This document shows, in pieces, positions 8,778 to 21,156 of a stretch of DNA of 64,000 nucleotides. The notes under the pieces were generated by a model that searched no databases, was not told the DNA's origin, and saw only the letters and a list, made by a program, of their open reading frames with translations. The number at the start of each line of letters is the position of its first letter. Positions within the stretch are counted from its first letter, which is position 1. A program made the translations under genes and the position numbers. This stretch comes from Thermoanaerobaculia bacterium (lineage in GTDB: Bacteria; Acidobacteriota; Thermoanaerobaculia; Multivoradales; J023): positions 496,001 through 560,000 of the forward strand of contig JAUIJL010000003.1 in the NCBI GenBank assembly GCA_030431255.1, read 5' to 3'.

Positions 8778-9742
8778 CGATGGTCAAGGCCGGAGGTCGT
8801 ACACGTCCGGTCCAGCAGCTGCCGGAGCCTTCTCGATTCTGGATCGCTTATTCCCCAAGAACCTGGAGATGCTGCTCGTTTCTTTGGACCGACGTCGCTC
8901 GCCTCGACCTGGGAGGCATGCAAAAACCCACCAGCGGCCACGGCATTCCCGAGGTGGCCGGGGAGGCCTTGGACGATCTCTTCTATTTGCCACCGGTCGA
9001 TTCGGAGCTGTCGGCGGAGAGAGATCGCATGGCCGCCAGCTGGGTCGAGAGCGGCACCGGGGTTTTGGTCCAGCTACGCATCGGTGAGGTCTGCAAGGTC
9101 GACGGTGCGGTCAAGGTATTCGACCTTTTAGAGCCGTTGCTCAGCAGCGAGACCGAGGATTTATTGTCCCTGCCAGAAGGCAGCGTCGCCGTTTGGCCGT
9201 TGATTCCCGGGATCAGCGACCATCCCGGTAGGTGGGAAGACGGTTTGCCCCTTTTGGCCAGTGCCGGTGTCGGTTGCGTGCAACCCGTGGCCCTGGACCT
9301 GTCACCGGTGCAGCGGCGTCGTCTGGCGGAAGGGCGTCACGAGTCCGTATTCGACGCCCTCTTCCATGGCTCCAAAGAAGGCGGGACCGAGAAAGACTTC
9401 GCCCGCTATGCCCATCGCCACCAATTGAAGGTATTCATGGAGCGGCCGCTCGTAGGGGCCGCGGCGCGGGTCCGTTCCAACCGGGAAATCGCCGCTAAGC
9501 TCGCCTTGGCCGGGGAGCTTTGGCTGCGAATGGAGAAGTCCGTGGCCGCGGGACAGGCCTACTTTCGGGCAGCCCGGGGTGCGGAGACGACATCCCTCGA
9601 CCTCGCGGCGCTGGTGCGGGAAGACAATCTCAAGGTGATCAACTGGCTCAATGACGCCAGCCGAGAGCTGGTGGAGGAGTGGGTCCAACACGGCACCCTC
9701 GGCCAACTCGACACCTTGATGGCCGAATACGTCGGGGACTAG
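8774..9742 (+). CDS. unrecognised protein coupled to ribE
   Basis: 322 residues if begun at the ATG overlapping the ribE stop. I do not recognise the family. WPLIPGISDHPGRW followed by SAGVGCVQPVALDL weakly recalls the C-terminal part of spore-photolyase-like radical SAM proteins (PxIPGxxD), but no CxxxCxxC cluster is present. Residues about 9-46 are rich in Arg, Trp and Cys, and codon use there is poor, while the frame two bases on (about 8830-8893) has high GC3 and reads sensibly. A frameshift or sequencing error is therefore possible, and an internal ATG at 8918 is another start. It converges on ridA, sharing CTAG at the stops. Confidence 0.6.
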   Translation: MTMVKAGGRTRPVQQLPEPSRFWIAYSPRTWRCCSFLWTDVARLDLGGMQKPTSGHGIPEVAGEALDDLFYLPPVDSELSAERDRMAASWVESGTGVLVQLRIGEVCKVDGAVKVFDLLEPLLSSETEDLLSLPEGSVAVWPLIPGISDHPGRWEDGLPLLASAGVGCVQPVALDLSPVQRRRLAEGRHESVFDALFHGSKEGGTEKDFARYAHRHQLKVFMERPLVGAAARVRSNREIAAKLALAGELWLRMEKSVAAGQAYFRAARGAETTSLDLAALVREDNLKVINWLNDASRELVEEWVQHGTLGQLDTLMAEYVGD

Positions 9743-10119
9743 CCGGGAATCCTGGCTACGAGATCGATTTCGACCTCGGCTCCCAGGGGCAAAGCCGCGA
9801 CTTGTACCGTGGAACGGGCTGGACGGTGATTCTCCATGGCCTCACCGTAGATGCGATTCAAGATCTGAAAATTCGCCAAATCCGTGACGTAAATCGTCGC
9901 CTTGATCACGTCTTGAAAGCCGCAACCGGCCTCCGCGAGCACGGCCCGTAGGTTGTTGAGCACTTGCTGGGCTTGGCCCTCGAAACCGCCACCGGCCATG
10001 GCGCCGGTCGTGGGATCGATTCCGACCTGGCCGGAGGTGTAAAGGCGGCCGTCGATGCGCACCGCTTGAGAGTATGGGCCGATGGCCTGGGGGGCATCGT
10101 CTGTATGCACGAAATCCAT
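9739..10119 (-). CDS. ridA: RidA/YjgF family enamine-imine deaminase
   Basis: 126 residues, cytosolic trimer-forming protein that hydrolyses reactive enamine/imine intermediates from PLP enzymes. Family features are QAIGPYSQAV, YTSGQVGIDP, and PARSTVQVAALPLGAEVEID with the catalytic Arg. The start is the ATG at 10119, preceded by GGAGAG lying in the end of hpt; the frame is open upstream, but that part overlaps hpt. It lies one base after hpt and is likely co-transcribed. Confidence 0.95.
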   Translation of the reverse strand: MDFVHTDDAPQAIGPYSQAVRIDGRLYTSGQVGIDPTTGAMAGGGFEGQAQQVLNNLRAVLAEAGCGFQDVIKATIYVTDLANFQILNRIYGEAMENHRPARSTVQVAALPLGAEVEIDLVARIPG

Positions 10120-10120
10120 C

Positions 10121-10660
10121 TCAGGTCTCTCCTTCATAAACTCCCACGTAGGGGAGGTTGCGGTACAAGCCGGCATAATCGAGGCCGTATCCGATGACGA
10201 AGTGATCGTCGATCTCAAAGCCGCAGTAGTCGATGGGCACCTCGGCTTGGCGTCGGGCCTTCTTATCCAGCAGCGCACAGAGCTTGACACTGCGAGCACC
10301 CCGGAAGCGAAGCAGGTCGAGGATGGTCCGCAGGGTGAAACCCGTGTCTACGATATCCTCGATCAAGAGAACGTCCGCGCCGCGGATGGAGATGTCGACA
10401 TCTTTTTTGATCCGAACCTCTCCGGGCTCCGTGCTGTCGCCGTAGCTGGAGGTCTGGAAGAAATCCACGGCAACTGGAATGGAGAGCCGTTTCAGCAAAT
10501 CGACCATGAAAAAGACCGAGCCCTTGAGCACGCCGATGGCGATCAACTTCTCAGTTTGAGCATAATCTCTTTCGATTTCAGCGGCGAGCTCTTCAATACG
10601 GGCTTGTAATCTGTCTTCAGGAATCAATGCTTTTGGCGCTTCAATCTTCGATATAGTCAT
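10121..10660 (-). CDS. hpt: hypoxanthine phosphoribosyltransferase
   Basis: 179 residues; salvages hypoxanthine/guanine to IMP/GMP with PRPP. The PRPP loop is LLIEDIVDTGFTL (EDIVDTG at 101-107); GVLKGSVFFMVDLL and the C-terminal GYGLDYAGLYRNLPYVGV are typical. First gene of a two-gene minus-strand unit with ridA, divergent from the gene at 10749. A purine nucleoside phosphorylase gene nearby acts in the same salvage route. Confidence 0.96.
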   Translation of the reverse strand: MTISKIEAPKALIPEDRLQARIEELAAEIERDYAQTEKLIAIGVLKGSVFFMVDLLKRLSIPVAVDFFQTSSYGDSTEPGEVRIKKDVDISIRGADVLLIEDIVDTGFTLRTILDLLRFRGARSVKLCALLDKKARRQAEVPIDYCGFEIDDHFVIGYGLDYAGLYRNLPYVGVYEGET

Positions 10661-10748
10661 AGCTCGAAATGAATAAGTTGTTCGTTTCCACGAAGAGATG
10701 TGGAAAGTGCAGGTTTTTGGGGTCTCAGCGTCCTACCAGAGGGTTGGT

Positions 10749-12287
10749 ATGTCAGTCCAGGAATTGAATCGCGTCCATCGCCGCTACATTCGAACCTCTA
10801 ATCACTTTAAGTCGGCCTGGACTTTTCATCAATTTGTCCAGGGGTTGCGAAAGACCTTCCCGGAGGTGGGGCCCTCCAACTATCCCGCCGACTTCCAGAG
10901 CGTCTACGGTGACCTGAAGCAAGTCTCCCAGAACTTGGCGGAGACTACCGCAGAGTTGGCCAACCGGCAATTGGAGCAGGTCGAGCGGGGTCTTGCTCCG
11001 ATGATTCAATCGCTCCTGGCGTCGGACGATGCGGTTTCGCCGAGCCTTCTGCGCCAATTCTTCCAGCGGGTCAAGAACTACGACGACAATATCCTCACTC
11101 AGTTGCTCAAGTTCTATCTCTACAGCCAGGATGGACCCTATTGGAGCTATGAGCGTCTCGACAAGTCGGATTTCCTTTGCACGAAGCTGCTGACGGAGTT
11201 CAGCGATTCCAAGGAAGCCTTCGTGCTTCGGGATCAAACCTTCCTACGCGAGACCATCCAAGGTCTGTGGGTGGCTTTGGACACCGTGCCGACTCCTGAG
11301 ACGGAGCTTGTCGAGAAGGTGAAAAGCCTCCGGAGCATCCAGGCACAAGTGGTCGAGGCGGATTCCATCGATACTTTGCACCAGCGCAACTCGGTGGAGA
11401 GCTATCGTGATTTCAAGCACGGGCTGGGCCACCAATACTTCGAGCCGCGGTTGCTACCCGAGATTCTGATCACCAATCTAGGATTCAAGAATCATATCCA
11501 TCGGCTTTACAAAAGAGACGAGCAGCGGATCATCGCCGAGTACCAGCAAGTGTTTGAGCTGGAACGGGACGTGCCGATCGACGTCCAGCTCGGCGAGGAG
11601 CTGGACGAGTTTCGGCAAGCGGTCGAGCGTTTCGAGAAGCAGCTCGAAGGGGATTCGATTCGGCTCAAAGAGATCGCGGGATTGCGGGCCAAGGTTCGTC
11701 ATCTCGTCCCCAAGCTCAGCCCCGACGAAGAATCCGGCAAGTTCCCTCTTGTGGTGCCTCCCGAGGCCCGAGAGCTGATCGAAGAAGATGTAACCCCGCC
11801 CATTTTGCCCTCCGGATCGGACAAGGACTCGGAGATCATCGAGCCCTACCTCCAATCGATCGTCGAAGCTTTGGAGGACACCAATCCGACCACCGATGCC
11901 AAGCGGGTGGCGTTGCAACCGGAGATCTTCGCCCTCGGTGTCTCACCCCGTGAGATCAAGGCGTACCGCCGGATTTTCGGCGGGGCGAATTGTGATCGGG
12001 AAATGGAGCAATTTCTTTTGCAGGGCGCCGCCCTACGGGCTCAAATCGAGCACGACGTCGATGAGATCAAAGGCATCCTGGACGATACCGCGGTGACCCA
12101 AGACGCGCCTGTCTTTCAGGCGGCCCGCCGAACCTGCGCGTCCGCGGACCGTTTCCTGCGTCGATTCGAGCACTATATTCACGAGCTGATGCTCGCCGGC
12201 GACCTCAAGGAGTCACGGTCCATTCTGAGGCTGAAGATGCGGCTGATGCGGGCCTACTCCGGCCTGTGGCTGATGGTCTACCGCTGA
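10749..12287 (+). CDS. unknown mostly helical protein, 512 residues
   Basis: No family recognised. I start at the ATG at 10749, with AGAGGG six bases before it. There is no signal peptide or membrane span. The sequence is strongly helical and charged, with likely coiled-coil stretches (for example VQLGEELDEFRQAVERFEKQ and AETTAELANRQLEQVE) and a more acidic linker around residues 330-370. It is divergent from hpt and ends in a hairpin shared with punA. Cytosolic scaffold or enzyme cannot be decided from sequence. Confidence 0.8.
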   Translation: MSVQELNRVHRRYIRTSNHFKSAWTFHQFVQGLRKTFPEVGPSNYPADFQSVYGDLKQVSQNLAETTAELANRQLEQVERGLAPMIQSLLASDDAVSPSLLRQFFQRVKNYDDNILTQLLKFYLYSQDGPYWSYERLDKSDFLCTKLLTEFSDSKEAFVLRDQTFLRETIQGLWVALDTVPTPETELVEKVKSLRSIQAQVVEADSIDTLHQRNSVESYRDFKHGLGHQYFEPRLLPEILITNLGFKNHIHRLYKRDEQRIIAEYQQVFELERDVPIDVQLGEELDEFRQAVERFEKQLEGDSIRLKEIAGLRAKVRHLVPKLSPDEESGKFPLVVPPEARELIEEDVTPPILPSGSDKDSEIIEPYLQSIVEALEDTNPTTDAKRVALQPEIFALGVSPREIKAYRRIFGGANCDREMEQFLLQGAALRAQIEHDVDEIKGILDDTAVTQDAPVFQAARRTCASADRFLRRFEHYIHELMLAGDLKESRSILRLKMRLMRAYSGLWLMVYR

Positions 12288-12314
12288 CCCGGCCTGATCA
12301 GAGCAGGTCCGGGT
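12287..12314. terminator. bidirectional hairpin between convergent genes
   Basis: ACCCGGCCTG (12287-12296) pairs with CAGG-T-CCGGGT (12304-12314), with one bulged T and a 7-nt loop. It covers both stop codons. No strong T-run, so it may be a weak or Rho-assisted terminator. Confidence 0.5.
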
Positions 12315-13146
12315 GGGCGAGGGCTCGCTCGAAGACTTTGGCGACCCGTTGGGCCGCGGCGCGTCCCCGGGAGAGCACATCCGCGTGGTCCAAGACCTCG
12401 TCGGTGACGCCGGCAGCGGGATTGGACACCACCGAAACACAAGCACAGCGCATGCCCATGTGGTGGGCCGCGATCACCTCGTTGACCGTCGACATGCCGA
12501 CCACGTCGGCCCCCAGCTTGGCCAGCATCCGAACCTCGGCGGGGGTCTCATAGCTCGGGCCGCCCAAACCGACATAAACACCGTGTTTGAGCTCGATATC
12601 GAGCTCCCGAGCGCAGCGTTCCAAGAGTGACCTCAGCTCGGGGTCGTAGGCGTGGGTCATGTCCGGGAATTGAGGGCCCCAGGAGGACGGGAAACGTCCC
12701 CACAGGGGGTTCATACCCGAAAGATTGAGGTGGTCGTTGAGTAGGAAGAGATCTCCCGGAACGTGACCGGGCAGCACGCCGCCGGCCGAGTTGGTCATGA
12801 TCAGCACTTTGGCCCCGAGCTTCGCCGCCAAGCGAATGGGGAACACCACCTCGGCCATGTGGTATCCCTGATAGGCGTGTAACCGGCCGCGGGACGAAAG
12901 CACGATTCGGCCGGGCACCGGTTCTAAGAGCTCTAAGGATAGGGGATGGCCTTCAATGCCTTGGACGGGAAACGGCAGGACCTCGGACCACGGGTGGGGA
13001 CCCTCTAGGCTGCGACCGAGGTCGGTCGAAAGCCCGGATCCGGCGACTACGAAGACGTCCGGGGTCGGCCAACCGCGCTCCAACCAGGTTTCGGCGGCTT
13101 CGTCCAGCTCTTTTGCTAAGTTGTGATGGGAGACGGGTGTGTCCAT
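12298..13146 (-). CDS. punA: purine nucleoside phosphorylase
   Basis: 282 residues, trimeric PNP (MTAP/PNP family), releasing purine base and ribose-1-phosphate. Visible motifs: VVAGSGLS (33-40), phosphate-site GRLHAYQGY (87-95), TNSAGGV (118-124), then GGPSYETPAEV and GMSTVNEVIAAHHMGM around the base-binding site. Length is normal. It fits the nearby hpt in purine salvage. It converges on the unknown 512-residue protein. Confidence 0.95.
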   Translation of the reverse strand: MDTPVSHHNLAKELDEAAETWLERGWPTPDVFVVAGSGLSTDLGRSLEGPHPWSEVLPFPVQGIEGHPLSLELLEPVPGRIVLSSRGRLHAYQGYHMAEVVFPIRLAAKLGAKVLIMTNSAGGVLPGHVPGDLFLLNDHLNLSGMNPLWGRFPSSWGPQFPDMTHAYDPELRSLLERCARELDIELKHGVYVGLGGPSYETPAEVRMLAKLGADVVGMSTVNEVIAAHHMGMRCACVSVVSNPAAGVTDEVLDHADVLSRGRAAAQRVAKVFERALAHPDLL

Positions 13147-13185
13147 GGGAGAAAGCTCCTCGAGCAGAAGGGGTCTACGACCGTT

Positions 13186-14955
13186 TCAGCCGGTAGCTGA
13201 GGCCGAGTCTTGAAAGTTTGAGACCGTGGAAAGCGGGTCTTCGGAATCGGCTGGGAACGTCATAATGAAGCGGCTACCGACCCCGACCCGGCTCTGGACC
13301 GTCAAGGTCCCTTCGTGCAGCTCCACTAGTCGGCGGGCGATCATCAGGCCGAGCCCGCTGCCGCCGTAGCGTCGACCGGCTTCGCCTTGCTCAAAGGTGC
13401 CGAAGATCTTTTCCAGCTCCTCGTCGGGAATGCCCAGACCTTGGTCCTCGACTTCCAGGACGACTTTCTGGTCGTCGGTGAGGGAGGCGCGGAAGATGAT
13501 TCTGGAGCCGGAATCGGAGAACTTCACCGCGTTGAGCATCAAGTTGATAATCGCCTGGGCCAGGCGTTGGGGATCTGCCCAGAGATGGGCGGCATGGTCG
13601 ACTTCCGAGACCAGGGTAATGTTCTTCTCCTCGGCGGCGAGCTTGGGTACCGGAAGGGCTACGGATAGGATTTCGGTGATCGCCGCTCGTCGTCGACGCA
13701 GAGTAATCTTGCCGGATTCAATGGCCTTGGAGTCGAGCAGCTCGGAAAGCAGCCGACCCAAACCCCTAGCCGCTCCGTGAATCATGTCCAGGCTCTTAGC
13801 GAGCCCTTGCATCTGCTCGCCATTGGATTCTCCATGGCGGCTGAGGCGGAGCTTGAGAAGGTCGGCGGTGCCTTGGATCACGGTCAAGGGGCCCCGGATA
13901 TCGTGGGCCGCCATGCCCATGAGCTCGTCTTTGGCGTCGGCCAGCGTTTGGATTTCCTCGGCTTGGCGGCGGATCTCGGCGGTTCGTTCTTCCACCAGCT
14001 GTTCTAAATTCCGATTCAGCAGCGCCAAATTCTCGCGCGCTTCCATCAGCTCCGCGTTGGTGCGACGGAGCTCGGCAAAACGGGAGGCGTTCTCCAACAC
14101 CGCGGACACGTGGTTCGCGGCAATGCCCAACACGCTCAGATCCCGCAGGTTGAATGGGGGCAAACCCAAGCGGTCCACATAGAACACGGCCACCGGGGCG
14201 CCGTCCTGGCTGGTGGGTGCCGCCATCGCGGTCTCGATGCCGGAAATTCGGGCGCTTTCCGAGGCCGAAAAGCGCTGATCCTCGGGTAGGGAAGTTGAGA
14301 GGATGGCGCTCATAGAGGCGGCGGTTTCCTCGACGAAAGTCATGCTCGGGCTCCGCTCCTCGTCCCCGTGGGAGAGACTTCGCCAAGACTCTCCCTCGCG
14401 TACGAAGACGAAGGCTCTGGAGCGCTCGAAAGCTTGGCTCAACACCCGCCGAGCTTTTTCGAGGATTTCTTCCGGGCTCTCGAGACTTTTAAGGGTTTCG
14501 GAAAGATCACGGAGCAGGAAAATGCGGGTATCGTCCTCGATTTCCTTGGGCCACTTCTCCCGCAGGTGATCGAGGCGAATCTTGACGGTTTGGGAATTCT
14601 GAGTGTCCGAGCTCAGCAGCTCCTCGACGGTAGGGGAGGAGGTCGGCTCGGCGAGGAAGCTGGGGTTGGCGACCACGATGCGCGAACGGCCGATCTGAAC
14701 CTGGTCGCCAATGCGCAGGATCGAATGATTAATTCGGACTCCGTTGAGCTGAGTGCCGTTCAGAGACTCGAGATCGCGGATCACCACGCCTTCTTGGGTC
14801 GCCACGATCTCGGCGTGAATGCCCGACATGGTGGGCTCATTGACCCGGATATCGGCGTCCGCCCGTCTACCGATGACCAGGCGTTTTCCCTGCCACTCGA
14901 TCCGTCCCTGCTCCTGCGAGCGATCATAGACGATGAATTGAAGATTGGGATTCAT
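13186..14955 (-). CDS. soluble FHA-GAF histidine kinase
   Basis: 589 residues, no membrane segment. An FHA domain (about 1-95; RADADIRVNEPTMSGIHAEI and DLESLNGTQLNGVRI) should bind phosphothreonine. A GAF-like sensor domain (about 145-295) and a coiled coil follow. HisKA has His351 in MAAHDIRGPL. The HATPase_c domain shows NLMLNAVKFS, DQGLGIPDEE and GGSGLGLMIARRL. No cognate response regulator is adjacent. An FHA input suggests crosstalk with Ser/Thr kinases. It is divergent from the GAF gene at 15183. Confidence 0.93.
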   Translation of the reverse strand: MNPNLQFIVYDRSQEQGRIEWQGKRLVIGRRADADIRVNEPTMSGIHAEIVATQEGVVIRDLESLNGTQLNGVRINHSILRIGDQVQIGRSRIVVANPSFLAEPTSSPTVEELLSSDTQNSQTVKIRLDHLREKWPKEIEDDTRIFLLRDLSETLKSLESPEEILEKARRVLSQAFERSRAFVFVREGESWRSLSHGDEERSPSMTFVEETAASMSAILSTSLPEDQRFSASESARISGIETAMAAPTSQDGAPVAVFYVDRLGLPPFNLRDLSVLGIAANHVSAVLENASRFAELRRTNAELMEARENLALLNRNLEQLVEERTAEIRRQAEEIQTLADAKDELMGMAAHDIRGPLTVIQGTADLLKLRLSRHGESNGEQMQGLAKSLDMIHGAARGLGRLLSELLDSKAIESGKITLRRRRAAITEILSVALPVPKLAAEEKNITLVSEVDHAAHLWADPQRLAQAIINLMLNAVKFSDSGSRIIFRASLTDDQKVVLEVEDQGLGIPDEELEKIFGTFEQGEAGRRYGGSGLGLMIARRLVELHEGTLTVQSRVGVGSRFIMTFPADSEDPLSTVSNFQDSASATG

Positions 14956-15182
14956 GCGGGTGGGCTCGACACGGTGCTCTCGATTTCACACAGTGCTCTC
15001 GATCTCGTGGGGGGATCCAAAGTCGGAAATCCGGCGCAGGCATATCGTACCATGGCGAAGGCTCGTGGGCTGGTTTTGCACGTGTCTGTCCTGCGGGCGA
15101 TAGAACGGTTAGAATCCGGTGATCAGTGTATGAATCAGGTCAGACCCCGGGCCGGTGGTCGTCGCCGGATAGGAGACGCCTT

Positions 15183-15740
15183 TTGAGACTAGTCGACGTG
15201 GTCGAGAAAATGAAAACGATTCTGGTCAACCCCCAGGCGAGCCTGGAATCGAGGCTGCAAGATTGCCTATTCGAAGCGGCTGAATTTACCCGTCTCGGCA
15301 TCGGTCGAACCGGCGCGAAGAGCACTGGGGCCGTGCTGATGGTAGAGCCGGACGATCAGGGCTCCCATCTCGAATTTCTCTATCCCCGCCACCTCGCCAA
15401 CGGTAACTTCATGCCGGTGGACAACGACAGCATCGCCGGTCGCGTGGTCCTAGCCAATGTTTCCTTGATCATCAACGACGTTCCCGGGCAAGCCCACCGC
15501 AAGATCTACGAGCAGATTCCGGACTCGGAAGGGCAGGTTCGGGTGATTCAAAAGATGATAGCGTCGCCCTTGTTGGACGGGGAGGGAAAGGCCTTCGGGG
15601 TCTTCGAGGTCAACCGAACCGGAACGGGCTCCGCCGATGCCGGACCCGATTTTACCCTCCAAGACGTCAGCAATCTGGAAGCCTGCTGCAAAGCCTTTGC
15701 GCCGTATATTCACAAGATCTGGTCCGCGGTGAAGGTCTGA
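15183..15740 (+). CDS. GAF-domain protein
   Basis: About 185 residues. I choose the TTG at 15183 because AGGAG (15171-15175) is seven bases upstream; an ATG at 15210 is the alternative. The sequence AAEFTRLGIGRTGAKSTGAVLM, VDNDSIAGRVVLANVSLIIN and MIASPLLDGEGKAFGVFEVNR is a stand-alone GAF domain that may bind a small ligand. No output domain. It lies between an FHA-GAF kinase and an anti-sigma-factor antagonist, so a signalling role is likely. Confidence 0.8.
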   Translation: MRLVDVVEKMKTILVNPQASLESRLQDCLFEAAEFTRLGIGRTGAKSTGAVLMVEPDDQGSHLEFLYPRHLANGNFMPVDNDSIAGRVVLANVSLIINDVPGQAHRKIYEQIPDSEGQVRVIQKMIASPLLDGEGKAFGVFEVNRTGTGSADAGPDFTLQDVSNLEACCKAFAPYIHKIWSAVKV

Positions 15741-15833
15741 GGCCGAGCGAGCCGACGACCCAAATGCCGACTCGATCACCATTCACTCGGAGCGCCCCTC
15801 TTTAGGGTGCCGATATGTAAGGAGATCTGCCCG

Positions 15834-16178
15834 ATGGAAATCAATACTAGGGAAGATGAAGGTGTCGTGATTCTCGACCTCAACGGCAAGCTGGTCATTG
15901 GTGACGGTGACGTCAAGCTGCGGGAGGAGGTCAAAGACCATCTCGAGTCCGGGAGCAAGAAAATCATCCTCAACCTCAAGGGTGTGAAAACCATGGACTC
16001 TTCCGGTCTCGGTGAGCTGATCCGCTGCAAGGCTTCGGCGAGCAACGCCGGCGCGACGATCGTCTTGTTGCACGTTGAAGACAAGGTGCAAGAGGTGCTC
16101 GAGATGACCCGCCTGATCGGTGTGTTCGAGAACTTCAATGAAGAGACCGACGCCTTGGCTTTCTTCCGCCAAAACTAA
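15834..16178 (+). CDS. STAS-domain anti-sigma-factor antagonist (SpoIIAA-like)
   Basis: 114 residues. The ATG at 15834 is preceded by AAGGAG. The STAS pattern is complete: EDEGVVILDLNGKLVIGDG, then KTMDSSGLGELI, where a Ser next to Asp is the usual phosphorylation site for an anti-sigma kinase, then LIGVFENFNEETDAL. Partner-switching normally also needs a kinase and a PP2C phosphatase; a SpoIIE-type phosphatase lies 34 kb away at 50683. A 15-bp duplication begins right after its stop codon. Confidence 0.9.
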   Translation: MEINTREDEGVVILDLNGKLVIGDGDVKLREEVKDHLESGSKKIILNLKGVKTMDSSGLGELIRCKASASNAGATIVLLHVEDKVQEVLEMTRLIGVFENFNEETDALAFFRQN

Positions 16179-16208
16179 GTCTTGAACCACTGAGTTTTGA
16201 ACCACTGG
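16179..16208. repeat. two-copy 15-bp tandem duplication directly after a stop codon
   Basis: GTCTTGAACCACTGA and GTTTTGAACCACTGG differ at two positions and start at the base after the STAS gene's TAA. Confidence 0.85.
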
Positions 16209-16230
16209 GTCTTTAGTGAGACCGCGTGGA

Positions 16231-16257
16231 GCCCAGGGTAGCCGTGCCACCCTGGGC
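16231..16257. terminator. perfect 9-bp hairpin between convergent genes
   Basis: GCCCAGGGT (16231-16239) and ACCCTGGGC (16249-16257) pair perfectly around a 9-nt loop. It lies between the STAS gene and metH, which converge, so it can terminate either. A T-rich tract follows at 16264-16276 on the plus strand. Confidence 0.6.
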
Positions 16258-16338
16258 CGCGCTTGCCTTCTTCTTCAGGTCCTTGGCTCTTCAGCGAGGC
16301 CCGCGAGCGCTCCGCCGGGTGGAAGAGCAGCCTCCGCG

Positions 16339-20097
<3,759 letters not shown>

Positions 20098-20173
20098 AGC
20101 AGGCCCTCCTAGAAGACCGGGCGCCGGATTCGGCGCTGGGCGTGGGATCGAATCTGTCGCGGGGGCGACTTGC

Positions 20174-20198
20174 GGTCGGCATTGTACCGTTGCCGACC
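20174..20198 (-). promoter_or_regulatory. hairpin in metH leader
   Basis: GGTCGGCA (20174-20181) and TGCCGACC (20191-20198) are perfect complements around 9 nt, 77 bases upstream of the metH TTG start. No cobalamin- or SAH-riboswitch consensus was recognised in the leader. It may be an operator, a leader structure or chance. Confidence 0.35.
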
Positions 20199-20366
20199 CC
20201 CCAATGGTCGCATACGCTGGACCTGGGCACTGTAACGGTTTGGTCATGGGGACGCTCAGGAGCGAGTGTCACCGAAATCGATCGCCATCGGACCCGTCCA
20301 CGGGTACCGATGGTACGCCAAGGTGTAAACTGAGGGTCTGACGACCTTGTGGAGGATTTGCGAGCT

Positions 20367-21143
20367 ATGGCATCAAGTTTCTTTTACCACCTTGGCTACG
20401 GACATGACGATTTACCTGAGGATGCGCCAACGCTGGCCGTGCTGAGCGGCGACCCCGGCCGCGCCAAACGCATTGCCGACGATTATTTGGCGAGCGCGCG
20501 GACTCTCTCCGAAAACCGTGGATTGCACAGCTACCTTGGTTACCTAGAAAACGGGCGACCGATTCTCTCCGCCACCAGCGGCATGGGAGCGCCGTCGGCC
20601 TCCATCGTCATCAACGAGCTCGTGCAGCTCGGCATCAAAACCGTGATTCGCATCGGAACCTGCGGCTCGATCCAGGATCATGTCAAGTCCGGCTCAGTGG
20701 TGGTGTCGACCTCGGCTTTGGTCCGTCAGGGGGCGGCGCGGGACATCGCCCCCGAGGGATATCCGGCGGTCGCGGATCCGTTCCTCACCGTGGCCATGGT
20801 GGCAGCCGCCCGGGAGCTGGAGGTGGAGCACCACCATGGAATCACCGCCAGTGTCGATACTTTCTACGAAGGCCAAGAACGCTCGGACTCGTCGGCGAAT
20901 CCCCATCTCTTGCGCCGTCACCGGGGCATGACCGAAGAATTCCGCCACCTCAACGTGATCAACTTCGAAATGGAATGCGGCACGGTATTTACCATGGGCC
21001 AGGTCTACGGATTCCGCGCGGGCTGCGTCTGCGGGGTGATCGCGGCCCGCTCGGAAGATGAGCATCCCGATTTGAATGCCAAGACCCGTGCCGTCGACGG
21101 CGCCATCCGGGTGGCCCTCCGCGCCGCGGAAGACTTTGCCTAG
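20367..21143 (+). CDS. uridine phosphorylase-like nucleoside phosphorylase
   Basis: 258 residues, PNP_UDP_1 fold. Motifs: AVLSGDPGRAKRIA (phosphate loop), SATSGMGAPSASIVINEL, VIRIGTCGSIQ, and INFEMECGTVFTMGQ with the ribose-binding E-M-E. The substrate, uridine versus another nucleoside, cannot be fixed by eye. The ATG at 20367 has GGAGG eleven bases upstream; GTG 20349 is an alternative. Divergent from metH. Confidence 0.9.
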   Translation: MASSFFYHLGYGHDDLPEDAPTLAVLSGDPGRAKRIADDYLASARTLSENRGLHSYLGYLENGRPILSATSGMGAPSASIVINELVQLGIKTVIRIGTCGSIQDHVKSGSVVVSTSALVRQGAARDIAPEGYPAVADPFLTVAMVAAARELEVEHHHGITASVDTFYEGQERSDSSANPHLLRRHRGMTEEFRHLNVINFEMECGTVFTMGQVYGFRAGCVCGVIAARSEDEHPDLNAKTRAVDGAIRVALRAAEDFA

Positions 21144-21156
21144 GCGGCGGTCGCTC

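Noticed and set aside
12589-12606. Perfect 18-bp palindrome GAGCTCGATATCGAGCTC
   Set aside because: It is inside the purine nucleoside phosphorylase coding sequence, where the codons for ELDIEL explain it; no sign of an operator.
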